64,000 nt of DNA from Pipra filicauda. Its lineage: Eukaryota; Chordata; Aves; Passeriformes; Pipridae. The position numbers and the translations under genes were made by a program. Shown here in pieces: positions 36,341 to 49,088 of the stretch. The stretch covers positions 620,001 through 684,000 of the forward strand of contig NW_024104315.1 of NCBI RefSeq assembly GCF_003945595.2. Reading direction: 5' to 3'. The notes beneath the pieces are model-generated. The model had not been told where the DNA came from. It was given only the letters and a program-made list of their open reading frames with translations, and made no database searches. Each line of letters opens with the position of its first letter. Within the stretch, counting starts at the first letter, position 1.

Positions 36341-38586
36341 GAAGCTGCAGTCTCCTTTGGAATTCCTGGGAGGAAAACCTAAACCAAGGAGCTTCTGGAG
36401 AGAAGTACTTGGACTCAAGTCCTTCTTCTGTGCCTTTATTTGTGGAGTGTTTTGGTGATAAGTTTTTGCCTAATAATCTTATTTTTCTGTAGAAAAATTG
36501 GGTTTGATTTTTCTCATTACCATGTTCTACACAGAGTCAGGGGAGAAAATTGAAACCCTATAACCTGACTTTTGAGTTTAGGCTGCAAACAGGGTCTTCC
36601 ACTGCAGAAGGTGACTTTGGCAAAGGACTGGAGGTCTTAAGGGCTGGGCGAGTGAGGAGCAACAGCAAATCATGGATTTTAACACAATCAGGTCATTCTC
36701 AGGGCTGGAACACTCTTATTGTGGTTTGTTTTTTTTTTTTTTACCAACATATGGAATATTTGCAAACAGACTAGAAAGCAAAATAAACCTATATGGTTTG
36801 GATTTCCTTAAAATGTCTTACATGTTAATGTGACTTGTGTTGTTGAATAATGTGAAGCAGAAAGCATGAGAGATTTATTTGTTTGAAACATTGTTTCTGT
36901 CTGAAACACACCCTGATCTTCCATTTCTACAGCCAACAGTGAGAAAATAACTCATAAATCCATGTTCCAGGAGTAAGAACAAACACCAGAGTTACTGCTT
37001 GGTACTTAAGGCTTAGACAATGTGCATCCCACAGCTCTGTGCCTAAAGGTCTCCCACATTTATAGAATTTGTGAGTTAGTCCACTGAAATCTGATCCTTT
37101 TGAAGATGGTTATAGTTATAACTGGACTTGCTAATTTTCTGGGACTTGGCTTTGGCGAGGAACTACTAATCTTGAAAAAACAACTGCTTCACTGTTGTGC
37201 TGGTTTTTTGGGGGTATTTTCTTTCTTGGAGGGAAAAAAAACCCAGCCAAGAAAAACCCAAGCCCTGCTCTGCTTGGGAACTGAAAGCTCTTTATTCATC
37301 CAGCCTGTGGTCATGGAGGAGATCTGTGCATGCAGATTGCTTTGGGGTGGTGAGGGATGAAAATTCCTTCTGTCAAATGCCCCTCCTGTGCAATCACAGA
37401 AAGAAATCAATCATGAAAGAAAATGCATCAAAAACTTTTGTGCAAAAGAGTTGAGAGTGACAGATGGTCTGAGCCTGGAACATACGGATTTTGTCAGACA
37501 ACAGGAAAAAATATATATAAGATCATGTTGTGGAAAAGTAGGTGTAACCTCTGTGTGTGTACTCTGAGAGGGAAAGGAGGCGGTGGAGTGTTTCAAAACT
37601 TATCATTTTGTCTTTGACAATGATTTAGAGAAAAGTGGAGGAGAAAACACTTGGTCCTCCACCTTTCTAACCTCCTAAGAAAGGCTGGAGCCAGGAAAAA
37701 CAGATGGCACTCAGGTCTCCTCTGAAATGATAGTTATTCCACTCCTGCCAGATCTCTGTGGTGTGCAAAATAAATGGTGTAAGTCACTATCAGGAAACAA
37801 GTCATTAATTAATAACATCTCGCTGCTCAAGGATCAGGCAGGTGAGAGGCAGGGAGGAGCTGCCTCCAAGGAATCTGCTTGGCCAGGGAGGGGAACGGGC
37901 ACGGTGAGGGATCACTGTCCCCACCTCCTCTACCTGCAACTCAGACATCCATCATTACAAGTAATCAAGCCTAAAAGTATTTGTCATCCCCAGGGCACGA
38001 AGCTCAGAGTATAAAGAGAACATCAGGGAAACAACAAAACAATCCATCAAGTAAAAGAAAAAAAAAAAGGCGGAAAAAGCAGAGAGTAGAAGAACAGAAA
38101 AATTCTAATTAAATCCTTAACTGTAATTAAATTTGGTGTGATGTGACAAACAGCACTTGCAGAATGATTTCTGCTGTTGATGCATTTGCTGTATGACACA
38201 TGGCTGTGTTTTTCCCTCACGGGGACCACACCAGTGTTCCTTTGGGAGCTTTCAAGCAGGACTCACCCCAGGAGCACAAATTACGCCTTCATTTCACTCC
38301 CAGATTTTTAGTAGGTGCAGCTTGACAGGTGGTTTGAAATCAGAGCTTTCCAGGGAAAACAGGACATGCCCTTAACCAAAATAGAGCCCGAGACATTTAT
38401 CATCATCTTCCTCACTCTTACATTGACACACATCAGTACAACCAGGGCACAGTAGGCTTGGCTGCAAATCAGGGATTTACTAATAACAGCATAATTAAAA
38501 GGAGAATTCCTCGAAGATCAGTTTAAAGCTACCTTTGGCAGTAACTGCTCCTAATTAAACTCAACAAGTCTATTGCATTTTATAGC
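36341..38586. other. Gene-free stretch
   Basis: Unique except for duplication copy 2 (36800-36884), a T run near 36728-36741 and an A run near 38055-38068. Overlapping frames at 37.1-37.5 kb on both strands have no recognisable product. Confidence 0.4.
36800..36884. repeat. Dispersed 85-bp duplication, copy 2
   Basis: Direct-orientation partner of 35731-35815, 1069 bases away. Downstream of both copies a weaker resemblance continues (actcacaaatccagttc near 35940 against actcataaatccatgttcc near 36950), suggesting that the original duplicated block was longer. Confidence 0.93.
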
Positions 38587-38835
38587 TTTAAACTGGCAAA
38601 GAGTAGAGTTCGATTGGGTAGGAGGAAGAAATCCTTCCCTGGGAGAGTGAGGAGGCCCTGGCACAGGTTGCCCAGAGAAACTGTGGCTGCCCCATCCCTG
38701 GAAGTGTCCAAGGCCAGGTTGGACAGGGCTTGGAGCAACCCGGGTTAGTGGAAGGTGTCCCTGCCCATGGCAGGGGTGGCACTGGATGAACTTTAAGATC
38801 CCTTCCAACCCAAACAGTTCCATGATTCTATGAAC
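38587..38835 (+). mobile_element. CR1 retroposon 3' end
   Basis: Sense CR1: 'ctttaaactggcaaagagta', 'gaagaaatccttccctggga', 'ctggcacaggttgcccagag', 'gtgtccaaggccaggttgga', 'ggtgtccctgcccatggcag' and a tail of CCATGATTCTATGAA. The tail is one of the better preserved ones. Confidence 0.95.
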
Positions 38836-41800
38836 TCCCCGGTGGCTGGGAAAGGTAGAATGGAGTTAGAGGAATATTTGTTTAACGAGGAAACAATTTC
38901 ATGAGCGTGCAGAAATTAATTTCCCTTCATTTTATTCAGCCTTAACCAGAAATTAAAACGAAGGCGAACACTCAAGAAATATCAGCTTGTTAGAGTGAAC
39001 AGATGGCAGCTCAGCGAAGATTGGTGTGAAGGAGATCACCAGTCCTTTTGTTTACAACACATCCATGTCCTGTTTTGTTTTAATTATGGCGTTGTTTTTC
39101 CACCCAGGCTATTCACTTAACAAAACAACAAAAACAAACCCCTCCACCACTGTGTTTATGTCAGCAAAGCTAATAAGCAATTCGCAAACTGGAACCGGGG
39201 AAGCAAATGCTCATGAATATTGAGGACTTTCTGATAGATGTGGTGTCTGCCCGTGTTGTTGGGATCCATCTTGATGTCCCTTGTGAAGTCAAAGGAAGCA
39301 AGAAAGAAAATCATCTTCAATAGCTGTCTGGCCAGGAGCTCGGGGCTTTGCTGCCTGGTTTTATGTTATGCTTTGTTAAATCCATTTAAGAGTCTTATGT
39401 TCATGAGACTGAAATATATAGGGGAGGAAAAAGCAAATGCTTTCCCTTTTGTCAGAGGTTGTAGGTTTAAGAGAGGATTTAACCGCTTTCTAACTCTTTT
39501 ATTGTCTCATGTACTTTACACTGTAAATGGCAACATTTAATTACAGGTAATAAACACAGAAGCCACTAATAGGATTATCAACACCAGCTTTCAGTGCCTT
39601 GTGCTGTCTGGTAGAGCAGGGAAAGGTGTAATCTGTGGCTGCAGCCTCAGCAGAGGGTCACAGAACACGTAAAAATCGTCACGGGAGGGGCTGAGGGATG
39701 TGTGTTTGCAAAGAAAAAAAACTATTGAAACTATTTATTCAGCTCGGCGTGAGCCTCATTTGTGAGAACGTTCTGCTGCTTCCCATGGCTGTGACACCCT
39801 CTAGTGACACAGAATCTATGACTGTGTGATTCTGTGACACAGAGCTGCTGTCCCAGTGCAGGGGACACCGGGGTCCGGGACGTTCCCAGTCCAGGAGCTG
39901 GCACCTCTGCCCAGTGCCACCAGCACCGGGGCTGAGCAGGGTTTGACAGCTGAAAAATTAGCCTTAAAAACCACCATCAGCACGCTAAACTCGCAGCGAA
40001 TTTAGGAATAAATCAGGTGAAAACCACAGCTTTCCAGAACCTTAGTTTGCTATTCTTTTTTCTCAGTGCTCTGTTCAGAAAAATCGTATCAGTCTTCTAC
40101 TTAATTTCCAACTTTTCTCGGTGCTTTATATAAACCCCTGAGCCGTTGCAGTCTAGAAATACCCACATCCTAATTGAGCTGCACCTCAGCTGTCAGCTGC
40201 TAATACCCTTCAGTCAGTCAGTATTAAGCAAGGTTTAACAACGTTCTCCTACATAAAAAAGCCAGAGCAAATGACTGCTTACGTTCGACTTAAACCAACA
40301 TCCTCACTGAAACAAAAATGTGAAGTCACCGCGTTCTCAGGGTGATAAATTTCTTGTGGTCTATTATATATTACTTCTATTAAAATAATTTAATGCTTCA
40401 GAGAGGTACTGGGAGCCTGCAGAGGTTCAGAACTCGTTACTGTCAGCATTACTGTCACCAGTATATACAGGGCACCCTGTGCCTGTGCTGTATTTCATGC
40501 TGGGCTTCTGCTTCTTTCGGAAGGACAGAGCTCATAAAATTAACAGCTACTTACTCTAATCTGTGGCTCCAGACCTCGTGCAGGTTGTATCTAAGTTCAA
40601 GTACAAAATTATTTGTTTTTCACCACTTTTTTGGCTGCTCTGCAGCAATTTGGGGTGGTACAAACGCTGAGCTCGCTGAGGAAAGGTGTGCTGGGTGCGG
40701 AGGTTCATGTTACTCCCTTTTGCCCTTCAGAAACTGAGGCACAGTTTCCTTTAGGTTTTGACAGCAGTATTAAAAATACACTCCAATCCTGATTGCCAGT
40801 GTGGAAGATATATAGAATGATTATTTCACAGTATTTAGCATTTCCCAGGGCTGTGGGAGTAATTTTAGTCTGCTTCGGGTGCTCTGCTTCTCTGAAATAT
40901 GACCTCAGACATCAAGCTGGGAACAGGTACAACACAGAGCAGGTACTCAGAGCCCATCTTTCACAACTTGGGTTCGGTGATTTACTTGTCATCACACCGT
41001 TAATCTGAGTTCCTTCAGCTGTCTTCCTCACAGAGGCAACCTTCCTCCCTCTAAAATCCCTGCTTATCCTCTTGCCTTCTGCTGACTCCATTGAAAAGGC
41101 AGTGAAGTGCTCCAGGCACCCTCTGCCTTCACCAGGAGAGGAATTTGGCAGTTCCTTTACACACGAGCTTGAGGACTTGGAGGGAAAGAAGGAGAAGAGA
41201 ATGTTGTTCCAGGTGATACTGTTGGGTCCTTCAGAGATGGGCTGGCAGCCTCAAATCTGTCTTTTCCCTCTCCTGATTGAAGCCTCCTCTGTGTTACCCT
41301 TTCAGTAACACCATCTCTGGCCTCTGTGGGTCTACTGCAAGTTCTCAGGTTTCTAGGCAAAAAAGCAGGATGAAAAAAGCCATGTGGAACCCCAGCTATT
41401 TTCTCTCTCTTCCCATTCTCAGCTTCATTCCCTTCCCTCTCCTGTGGCTGGAGCCACCACTGGAGCATTGCAGTTATTTCACATAATCCAATGTAAGTTT
41501 AAGAGAGACATTAAGTTTTAGAAGAAACCTTCAGAGCATAAATGGGACAGAGGTTTAGATGGTCACAACTGGTTTTTAAACAGCTAGATTTAAGATATCA
41601 TTAAATTGGAGAAGTTATCAGCCTGACAGCACTACACTTGTGTTTTATTTCATTTCTATTCCACAAGAAGCTTGAATTATATGTCTTGTTCTGGTATTTT
41701 GGTTCTTGATCCTACATTTACTAAGCAATGTCTGTTTTCAATACTGTTACCCTCAATCCAGAAAACATAAGTGAATACTTGGGGCTCATTCTGTGCTGTA

Positions 41801-43208
41801 TCTGGTACAATACACCTGGTTCCTCATAACCACTGGGCAACCTCTTCAAATTCATGGGGCAAAGGCCACATTGTTTTTGCTGTTGCTGTCTCAGGGTACT
41901 CTGAGTTGTCCTGGCAAGGATTTAGGGCTTGTTCTGAGGCATCATGGCCAAGCTCATGCATTTCTATAGTTGTTGGGTCTGTTCTATCACAAATTCTGTC
42001 TTTGATATGAATTTCCACTACTTTATGGTACATTGGACCAGCTGTACGTCCACAGCTGTAGAAAAAAGTGCTGTTTACTATCAGTTGTTTAAGGTTTGGT
42101 GAACTGGTGAAGCTGAAGGCAAGGATTTTCTTCTATCGTGATTCATGCTGTCTTCAAGATTAGCTCACTTGCAGATTACTCAAAAACATAAGACCTGGAT
42201 CACTCATAAAGCTTACTTGTGGTCCATGTGTCTATTAGTCTTTTTGGGAAAAAATATAGCAAGTTGTTCTTTCTGTTGCAACGTCCCTTAAAATTCTCAT
42301 CAAATTGTGACCAAAAGGTTTGGTTGCAAATATTGGGACACAAAATTGAATTTTTCTGTCAATGACTTTCAGTGGAGAAAGGGGGATGCAAAACTTATTT
42401 CAGGAGGGTGAGGGGCCTGTGGGGGAACCAAGACAAAACTTTCCTCATCAAGAATGCTGCTTTTCTTTGCAGCTCAGCCAGTTACCCAGTTCAATCATCC
42501 CTTGGCACTTCCCACAGAGAATACCTGAAATGACCCTTCAGCTTTCTCCCCTGGGCTCTCAAAGCCTTCCCAGCCTGCTGTTGTTTGCAGTGCCAGAGGA
42601 GAAAACTGGAGCTTTGGTGAAGTTCTCTCTCATTAAAGTGCTGGTTTTAGTCAAAGGCAATGAACACTTGACCTGCTTTACCCTCCCAGTTCTTCCCTTT
42701 ACTCTCCTGCTTTGGTGAGCTGCTGTGAAACCATCATGAGGCTTTACAAGAGCAAACCAACCTAGGAGTTCTCTATCAAAACCACCAGTACCTTGTATTA
42801 AAAGGTTGCTCAGCCCTATTTCTCCATAACAACTCACATCAGAGTCTGAGCTGCTGCTGTTCCATATCGATTTTTTTTTTCTCCAAATGTGAAAGCTGTG
42901 ATTTCTCCTTGCCCATCTGCTTTTATAGAGCCTCACATTCCTGTCTCTGATCCTGTAACATGATGTCAGCCGAGACTTAATGAACTGCTTGGTTAACCAG
43001 ACACAATAAGGAATTTTAGGTTCTGTAGCCAGGGACTCAACATGCCTCCAAAAACCTGGATCAGACTGGCCTTTGAAATTTTGCTGAGGTCTTGCAACAC
43101 TCCTGTGACCACTACAGGTGTTGGAGGACTGAGAAATAATCTTCTAAATGGACCAAATGCGGAAAACATCATTGATTTTGATGACACAGCCCCATTTCCA
43201 TCTCAGCT
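38836..43208. other. Gene-free stretch; long repeat-free block
   Basis: 4.4 kb without a recognised transposon. The part at about 38.88-41.0 kb has scattered CpG and TAAT words and could include conserved noncoding DNA. Open frames (for example plus 39238-39540, 100 codons; plus 40393-40737, 114 codons; minus 42936-42559, 125 codons) show no domain or splice support that I can defend. Confidence 0.4.
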
Positions 43209-43530
43209 TTGGGGTGACCTCATTGTGGCCTTCCAGGACCTGAAGGGGCTACAAGAAAGATGGAGAGAGACTTATTTAAAAGGGCCTGGAGGGACAGGAC
43301 GAGGGAGAATGGCTTTCCACTGCCAGAGGACAGGGTTAGGTGGGATATTGGGAAGAAATCCTTCCCTGTGAGAATGGGGCACAGGGTGCCCAGAGGAGCT
43401 GTGGCTGCCCCAGCCCTGGGAGTGTCCAAGGCCAGGTTGGAGCAACCTGGGCTAGTGGAAGGTGTCCCTGCCCAGGGCAGATGGTCTTTAAGATCCCTTC
43501 CAGCCCAAACCGTTCCCTGATTCTATGATA
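43209..43530 (+). mobile_element. CR1 retroposon, longer copy with 11-bp deletion
   Basis: Sense CR1 beginning with 'ggggtgacctcattgtggcc', 'ttccaggacctgaaggggct' and 'acaagaaagatggagagaga'. It then has 'atattgggaagaaatccttc' and the usual terminal blocks, ending in CTGATTCTATGA. It carries the same 11-bp loss at the ttgga repeat as the copy at 34923. It also lacks the segment between 'gcccagggcag' and 'atggtcttta'. Confidence 0.95.
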
Positions 43531-45030
43531 CCCTGTGAATTAATACCAGGTAATGTAGAACCCTCATGTCTACGGGGATTTCAACTCTATTTTTGTTAAT
43601 CTTATATTCTGGTGAAATTTGGTAACAAATAGTGAAGCTGAATTGATAAAGGTTGTACCAGCACAGCATTTTGTTTTAAACTGCACCAACACAAATTTTC
43701 TCATGCTGCTGGAAAAAAATCAGTGTACAAAAAGTGATGGGTAATGTTTTACCAAGTGGAGTGACCTGGTGGTGTAGCCACTCCCACCTGAGTAACTTTG
43801 CATTCATACCCATCTAGATAATATTAAAAACATATTAATGCATCTTTTTTATCTTATGAAAAATACAGGATGTCAAAGGAGACCCAAACCATTTCTTTTC
43901 ATAAATACACTCCTTTTTTTTTTTTTTTTGCTCTAGAAATGTAACGAAATGTACGAAAACTTCAATTTTCTCACCAGTCGCAAGTCGTAAATAACTTAAC
44001 TGTATCACATTATTGCCGTTTAACAAATATTCCCAGACCAGCAGCAACATTTAGCTCTGTGAAATAGATTTGTTCTGGATATAAAGCGAGGAGAGCAGAA
44101 TATGTATTTCTTGGCCCTTGTGGATAGGACGTGACAGAGCCGGGCGAGATGACTTGAATTAAGATGGAGCATAACGAGTATCCCCTGCACAGGGATGTTT
44201 ACACACATTTCCTCCCATCTTCCCCTTTTCCCTCCCTCCCAAATGCTGCTTCTTATGCCTTTTTTCCCCCCACTGATAAGTGGATTTTAAAGTTATGTCA
44301 CAGTTTTCTCACTCCCGGATAAATGTGTGTAATATATCTCTCATAAAATGTTACTACACAGATGGGACTGAGAAAACTTTTTTTCTTTTTTTTCCCCCCC
44401 AGTTTATGAAGCCATCCTTGGTAATATCTACCACTTATGAATAATAAAAGAAAAGGGCCTTTGGCAAATTTGAGAGTTTTGTTTTGCTTTCTGTGGAAAT
44501 CCTTGAAGGAAACGAAAGCTCAGAAATCGAGTGATCAAAGCCTGTGATATAAAATTTCCTCAGGTGCAGTTGCTGTGATTCACATGGGTGATATCTTTTG
44601 CACGTGCAGCAAATCCTTTTCTTGTCTCTTTTATTTTTGCCACTGCTCTTGTACCAACAGACAAATCTCAGCCAGTTCTCCACCTGTATTTTTAATGAGT
44701 AAACAAAGATGGGCTTGGGTACCACTTTCTTTGCATTTGGTTTGATTAATATACCATATATCCTTGGCTATCTTTGGGGTGGCAAATGAAAGGAGATATT
44801 ACTAATAAATGGGAAACACAATCTGGGGTAAAGATTGGCCAGAGGAAGGAAAGTAGATGATAAAACTCTACAGTTTCACTTTATTAGGAAATGAATGGTG
44901 GTGAAGGGTAATTGTTTTCCATATAACTGGAGCTGTAAAAAATGGGAAAATCTGGCTGGTTCTGGGCTATCAGTGCCTCAGGAAGCTGCCAGGAGGCCGT
45001 TCTGGGTGTATGTTGTACTGTTCTGTTCAA
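43531..45030. other. Gene-free stretch
   Basis: T16 run at 43914-43929. The part at about 43.94-44.40 kb is repeat-free and rich in pyrimidine runs, and may be conserved noncoding DNA. No gene recognised. Confidence 0.4.
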
Positions 45031-45438
45031 ATAGAATCCCAGAATGTGCTGAGCTGGAAGGGACCCACAAGGACCACCCAGTCCTACTCCTGGCCCTGCA
45101 CAGGCCCATCCCCAAGAGTCCCACCCTGTGCCCCAGAGCATCATCCAAACCCTCCTGGAGCTCTGGCAGCCTTGGGGCTGTGCCCACTGCCCTGGGGAGC
45201 CTGGTCAGTGCCCAACCAGCCTCTGGGGGAAGAACCTTTCCCTGAGATCCAACCTGACCCTGCCCTGACACAGCTCCAGCCATTCCCTGGGTGCTGTCCC
45301 TGGTCCCCCCAGAGCAGAGCTCAGTTCCTGCCCCTCCTTTGCCCCTGCCCAGGAAGGTGGAACTGCAGTGAGGTCTCCCCTCAGTCTCCTTTGCTCCATC
45401 TGAACACATCAAGTGCCCTCAGCTGCTCCTCGTGTTTC
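45031..45438 (-). mobile_element. CR1 retroposon, neoavian-type, about 400 bp
   Basis: Antisense CR1 of the 'ggaagggacccacaaggacc' subtype. It continues with 'tcctggccctgcacaggccc', 'tgtgccccagagcatcatcc', 'ctccaaaccc'-like blocks, 'ctctggcagccttggggctg', 'ctctgggggaagaacctttc' and 'gtgaggtctcccctcagtct'. It ends at the 'cagctgctcctcgtg' block. Long open frames of 116-160 codons cross it on both strands and are repeat artefacts. Confidence 0.95.
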
Positions 45439-45510
45439 AGTAGGAAGGCAAATTTGAAAGTCATTGAGATTTGCATCATTATTTGCTGGTAATTCTCAAG
45501 AACTGCTGAT

Positions 45511-45636
45511 TTTCAAGGCCAGGTGGGATGGAGCTCTGAGCAACCTGGGCTAGTGGAAGGTGTCCCTGTCCATGGCGGGGGGGGAACTGGAGGAATTTTA
45601 AAGTCCCTCCCAACCCAAATCATTCTATGATGCTCT
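45511..45636 (+). mobile_element. CR1 retroposon 3' end
   Basis: Sense CR1: 'tttcaaggccaggtgggatg', 'gagcaacctgggctagtgga', 'ggtgtccctgtccatgg', 'aagtccctcccaacccaaat' and a CATTCTATGATG tail. It lies head-to-head with the minus-strand copy ending at 45438, about 70 bases away. Confidence 0.93.
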
Positions 45637-46960
45637 GGTTTCATGAACTGGGAAACAATGAACAGGAGTTTTACAAAGAAAGCACAGACACAGTGTTACC
45701 TCAGACATGAAGGATCCAGGAATTTCCTGTGGGCTTGGCAGATTTAAGCAAGTCTGAGATTTGTCCCAAAGTCTTCAGTTTCTAAAAGGAAAATGAAATA
45801 TTTGCCTCCTTGTGTCTTTGGCAGTGCACAAAGTTGCTTTTGTTCATGTTTTGATTTACAGGGTGAGCTCTGTCAGACATCTGTTGCTGGATGGATTAAC
45901 AACATCCAGTATTTATTTCTCAGCATGTGATGCAAACTCCTCATTGAGTGAAAGAAGAGAGAATAACAGTGACTATAAATTGATGCAGTATTTCAAGGAA
46001 GAAAAAAACCAAATTCACTAATCATACAGTAAATTATTGAAACATTCCTTTCACTTATCATAACAACAAAGGACAAGAGGCAGAAGGATATATATTTCTA
46101 AAAAAAGAAATATATTTATGTCTGTATTTATCTTGGCGTGTTCTGCTACTAATTTACTGGGTATTGTGATGGAGCCTATGATCGAATCAAAGTCATAACT
46201 CTGCAGAGTCAAGGATCTACACCTAATTTTAAGCATATGAATAATATGACTGACTCAAGTAGGCTTACCTGGAGGTTTAAAATCGTGTTGCAAATTCTTG
46301 TCATAGCTGGAGCCTTATTTTCTTGCTAATCCACAAGTATATCAAGTATCAAGCCTTCGTCTAATTTGATTTAATTACTAAGGAGTGAAATGAACGGTGT
46401 CAATATGTGAGCTAAGAGGGGGGTGAGGTTAAAAATATGGCACTTGAGACAGAAACCTGAGTGTTCTGACTGAGAATTCAGAGTGATTTGCAGACGTGCA
46501 GTTTGGGGCTGTTGACTTCTGATTTATGTCTTGCCTGAAATGGACTTTCAGGACCAGGATTTACTCAGTTCTATCCAAATAGCAAGCAAATCTTAAGCTC
46601 CCATTAATTGAATGCAAACAGATAAAATAAATACCACAGATGATATGACTTTTGCAAATGTGGGTGCTGGCTGCTGAAAGCTTTCTGATCATGTAGAGAC
46701 AATACAATCCACTTGTTTGTGTCATTTTTCTTGCTATAAAGGGATACTAAACTTAATAACATCTATGAAATGACTGATGATGCAAAAATTCGGATATATT
46801 TATGTATACACAGGTGGGTACAGGCAAATCTCAGCTCTTCATTCTGAGCTGGTTAGGCTCAGTTCCACTCTGAAAACCATGTAATGATGTAAATGGAATG
46901 AATTAAATCCTCATCAGCCCAAGGACATTTGAACAAAAGACTTTCACACAAGATCTCTGG
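45637..46960. other. Gene-free stretch, unremarkable
   Basis: Unique AT-rich sequence, with a small AT hairpin (tatatttct / agaaatata) near 46090-46113. No gene recognised. Confidence 0.4.
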
Positions 46961-47309
46961 AGAAAAGGAGGCTCAGAGCAGACTTTATTCCTGAAAGGAG
47001 GTTGTAGCCAGGTGGGGATCACTTTCTTCTCCCAGGTAACCAGTGACAGGACAAGGGGAAACTGCCTCAAATTGCACCACAGGAGATTCAGGCTGGATTT
47101 TAGGAGCAAAATCTTCATTGAAAGGGTGGTTAAGCATTGGCACAGGCTGCCCAGGGAAGTGGTGGGGTCACCATCCCTAGAGGTGTTCAGAAAACAAGTG
47201 GACGTGGCACTTCATGATATGATTTGGTGGGCATGGGGTGTTTGGTCAAATGTTGGACTTGATGATCTTGGAGGTCTTTTCCAGCCTTAATGATTGTGTA
47301 ATTCTCTGA
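46961..47309 (+). mobile_element. CR1 retroposon (older subtype), about 350 bp
   Basis: Sense CR1: 'gaaaggaggttgtagccagg', 'tcttctcccaggtaaccagt', 'gacaggacaagg', 'aggattttaggagcaaaat'-type region, 'ggcacaggctgcccagggaa', 'atccctagaggtgttcag', 'tggacttgatgatcttggag' and a decayed 'tgattgtgtaattctctg' tail. More diverged than the neighbouring copies. Confidence 0.92.
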
Positions 47310-47452
47310 AGAGAATTGCTGGGCCACCTGTGTAAACCATCCAGAAAGTTTCTAACCATGAGTGATGCAAAAATGGAGCTGAAATTTCTGTGCTGAGCTT
47401 TTGTAGATTGCAACATTTTGTACATCTTGAATGACCTGATCACTGTCCACAG

Positions 47453-47780
47453 CTTCCTCATGGGGGGAAGAAGAGGGGCAGGGACTGAGCTCTGCTCTAG
47501 GGGGATCAGGCACAGCACCCAGGGAAGGGCTGGAGCTGTGCCAGGGCAGGTTTGGGTTGGATCTCAGGGAAAGGTTCTTCCCCCAGAGGGTGGTTGGCAC
47601 TGACCAGGCTCCCCAGGACAGTGGGCACAGCCCCAAGGCTGCCAGAGCTCCAGGAGGGTTTGGATGATGCTCTGGGGCACAGGGTGGGACCCTTGGGGCT
47701 GGGCCTGTGCAGGGCTGAGGGTTGGACTGGATGATCCTTGTGGGTCCCTTCCAGCTCAGCACATTCTGGGATTCTGTGAC
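47453..47780 (+). mobile_element. CR1 retroposon, neoavian-type
   Basis: Sense copy of the same subtype as 45031-45438: 'gggcagggactgagctctgc', 'ggatctcagggaaaggttct', 'gctgccagagctccaggagg', 'ggactggatgatccttgtgg', 'gtcccttccagctcagcaca' and an ATTCTGGGATTCTGTGA tail. With the copy at 45031 it forms a long-range inverted pair about 2 kb apart. Confidence 0.95.
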
Positions 47781-48984
47781 AGTAAATAGCTTCCTGGCGG
47801 TGGCACATTTGGCTCCTGAAGGGGTAATGGACACACTGGGTTTCTAACTGGTGCTTTCAGTTGTCCACTCTGGTTTAAAAACCTTGATATGAAATTGGTC
47901 AAGTACAACTTTCCCTCTTCTCTACCAGCAAAGCTTTCAAAAAATCACTGCAGTTACTCAGGAAACATAAATAACTCCATATGGAAGCTCCAGGACCACA
48001 AGCTGCTTTGGTGCTACTTTAGATATTCATAAACATGGAGCACAGTCCTGTGTGTTGACCCTTTTTAGCCATTCTTAGTACCCAGGGCTCAGTGCTGTTT
48101 GAGGCATAACATCCCTAAGTCCTACAGGTGTCTGGGCATGTCCATGATTATTGATCCATCAGGAATCCAAAGAGGATTCTCCCATCATCTAAATCAAAGG
48201 AGTTAAGGCATTCACAGGAGAGTTAATTGCATTGCCTGATCTGTATTCTCTGTGTACAGAGCAGAGTCACTTTTTATGGCAGGATTTCTCATAATCCACC
48301 TTCTCTCTTCTGCTACAAATGATTTGTAGTAAAACAAAATTATTTTCAAGAAAGGCTCCTTACATTGTTTCTAGTCAGTCTTTAATCACCTTTAGGTTTT
48401 TCCTGTATGTCTTGTTATAAATTTTCAGTACTGAGAAGATTTATATACTGAAGGTTCAGAGATACCTGTATAACAAATTCCCATCTTCTTTAAAACTACT
48501 AATCAATGAAGATACATTTTCCAAATGACTTCCCATAACATATGTTGTGTGCTGCTGGCTTCTGAGAGATTCTGGAGATTTATGGGAAACATAATTTTCA
48601 GACTTCATGAACTTCCAAAGTTACAGATTGCCTTTAGAAGGGTTTTTGTTACCCCAGTTGTGCTCAGTCATACACTGCACAATTTTATGTCTTATTTGTG
48701 TATAAACATAAGCAGAAGCCAAGGTATATTCTTTTATTACACCTGGCTTTGATAAATTCCATTCAAATTGAACAGCAGCGAAAAGAACATCAAATTATTA
48801 CTTATTTTTTTAATTTCTAGTCCAGCTAATAAGAAACAAATCTTCCTCTAGGACCCACATTCTTTCGTTACCACAATAGTACTTTAACAACACTCCTCTG
48901 AAATATTAAACAGATATTGAAGACTTTATTGACACATTAGTTTTTAATTTAGTTTTAAATTCCAAACAACAAGAAATATTTTTT
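47781..48984. other. Gene-free stretch, unremarkable
   Basis: Unique AT-rich sequence with no recognised element. Confidence 0.4.
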
Positions 48985-49088
48985 GTGAGTAACAGGACAG
49001 GAGGAAATGGCCTCAAGCTGTGCCAGTAGAGGGTCAGGTTGGACATCAGGAGGAATTTCTTCATGGAAAGGGTGGTCAGGCACTGGAA
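48985..49088 (+). mobile_element. CR1 retroposon, 5' half of a split copy
   Basis: Sense CR1: 'aggacaggaggaaatggcct', 'caagctgtgcca', 'gggtcaggttggacatcagg', 'aggaatttcttcatggaaag' and 'ggtggtcaggcactgga'. The element then stops and resumes at about 49215. Confidence 0.9.

Noticed and set aside
39795..39845. ATTCTGTG-like tail words (agaatctatgactgtgtgattctgtg)
   Set aside because: No CR1 body precedes the words on either strand. Could be a lone tail remnant but unsupported.
44978..45492. Open frames of 144 and 160 codons on opposite strands
   Set aside because: Both are translations of the GC-rich CR1 at 45031-45438. Similar frames recur at 47352-47834 on the related copy.
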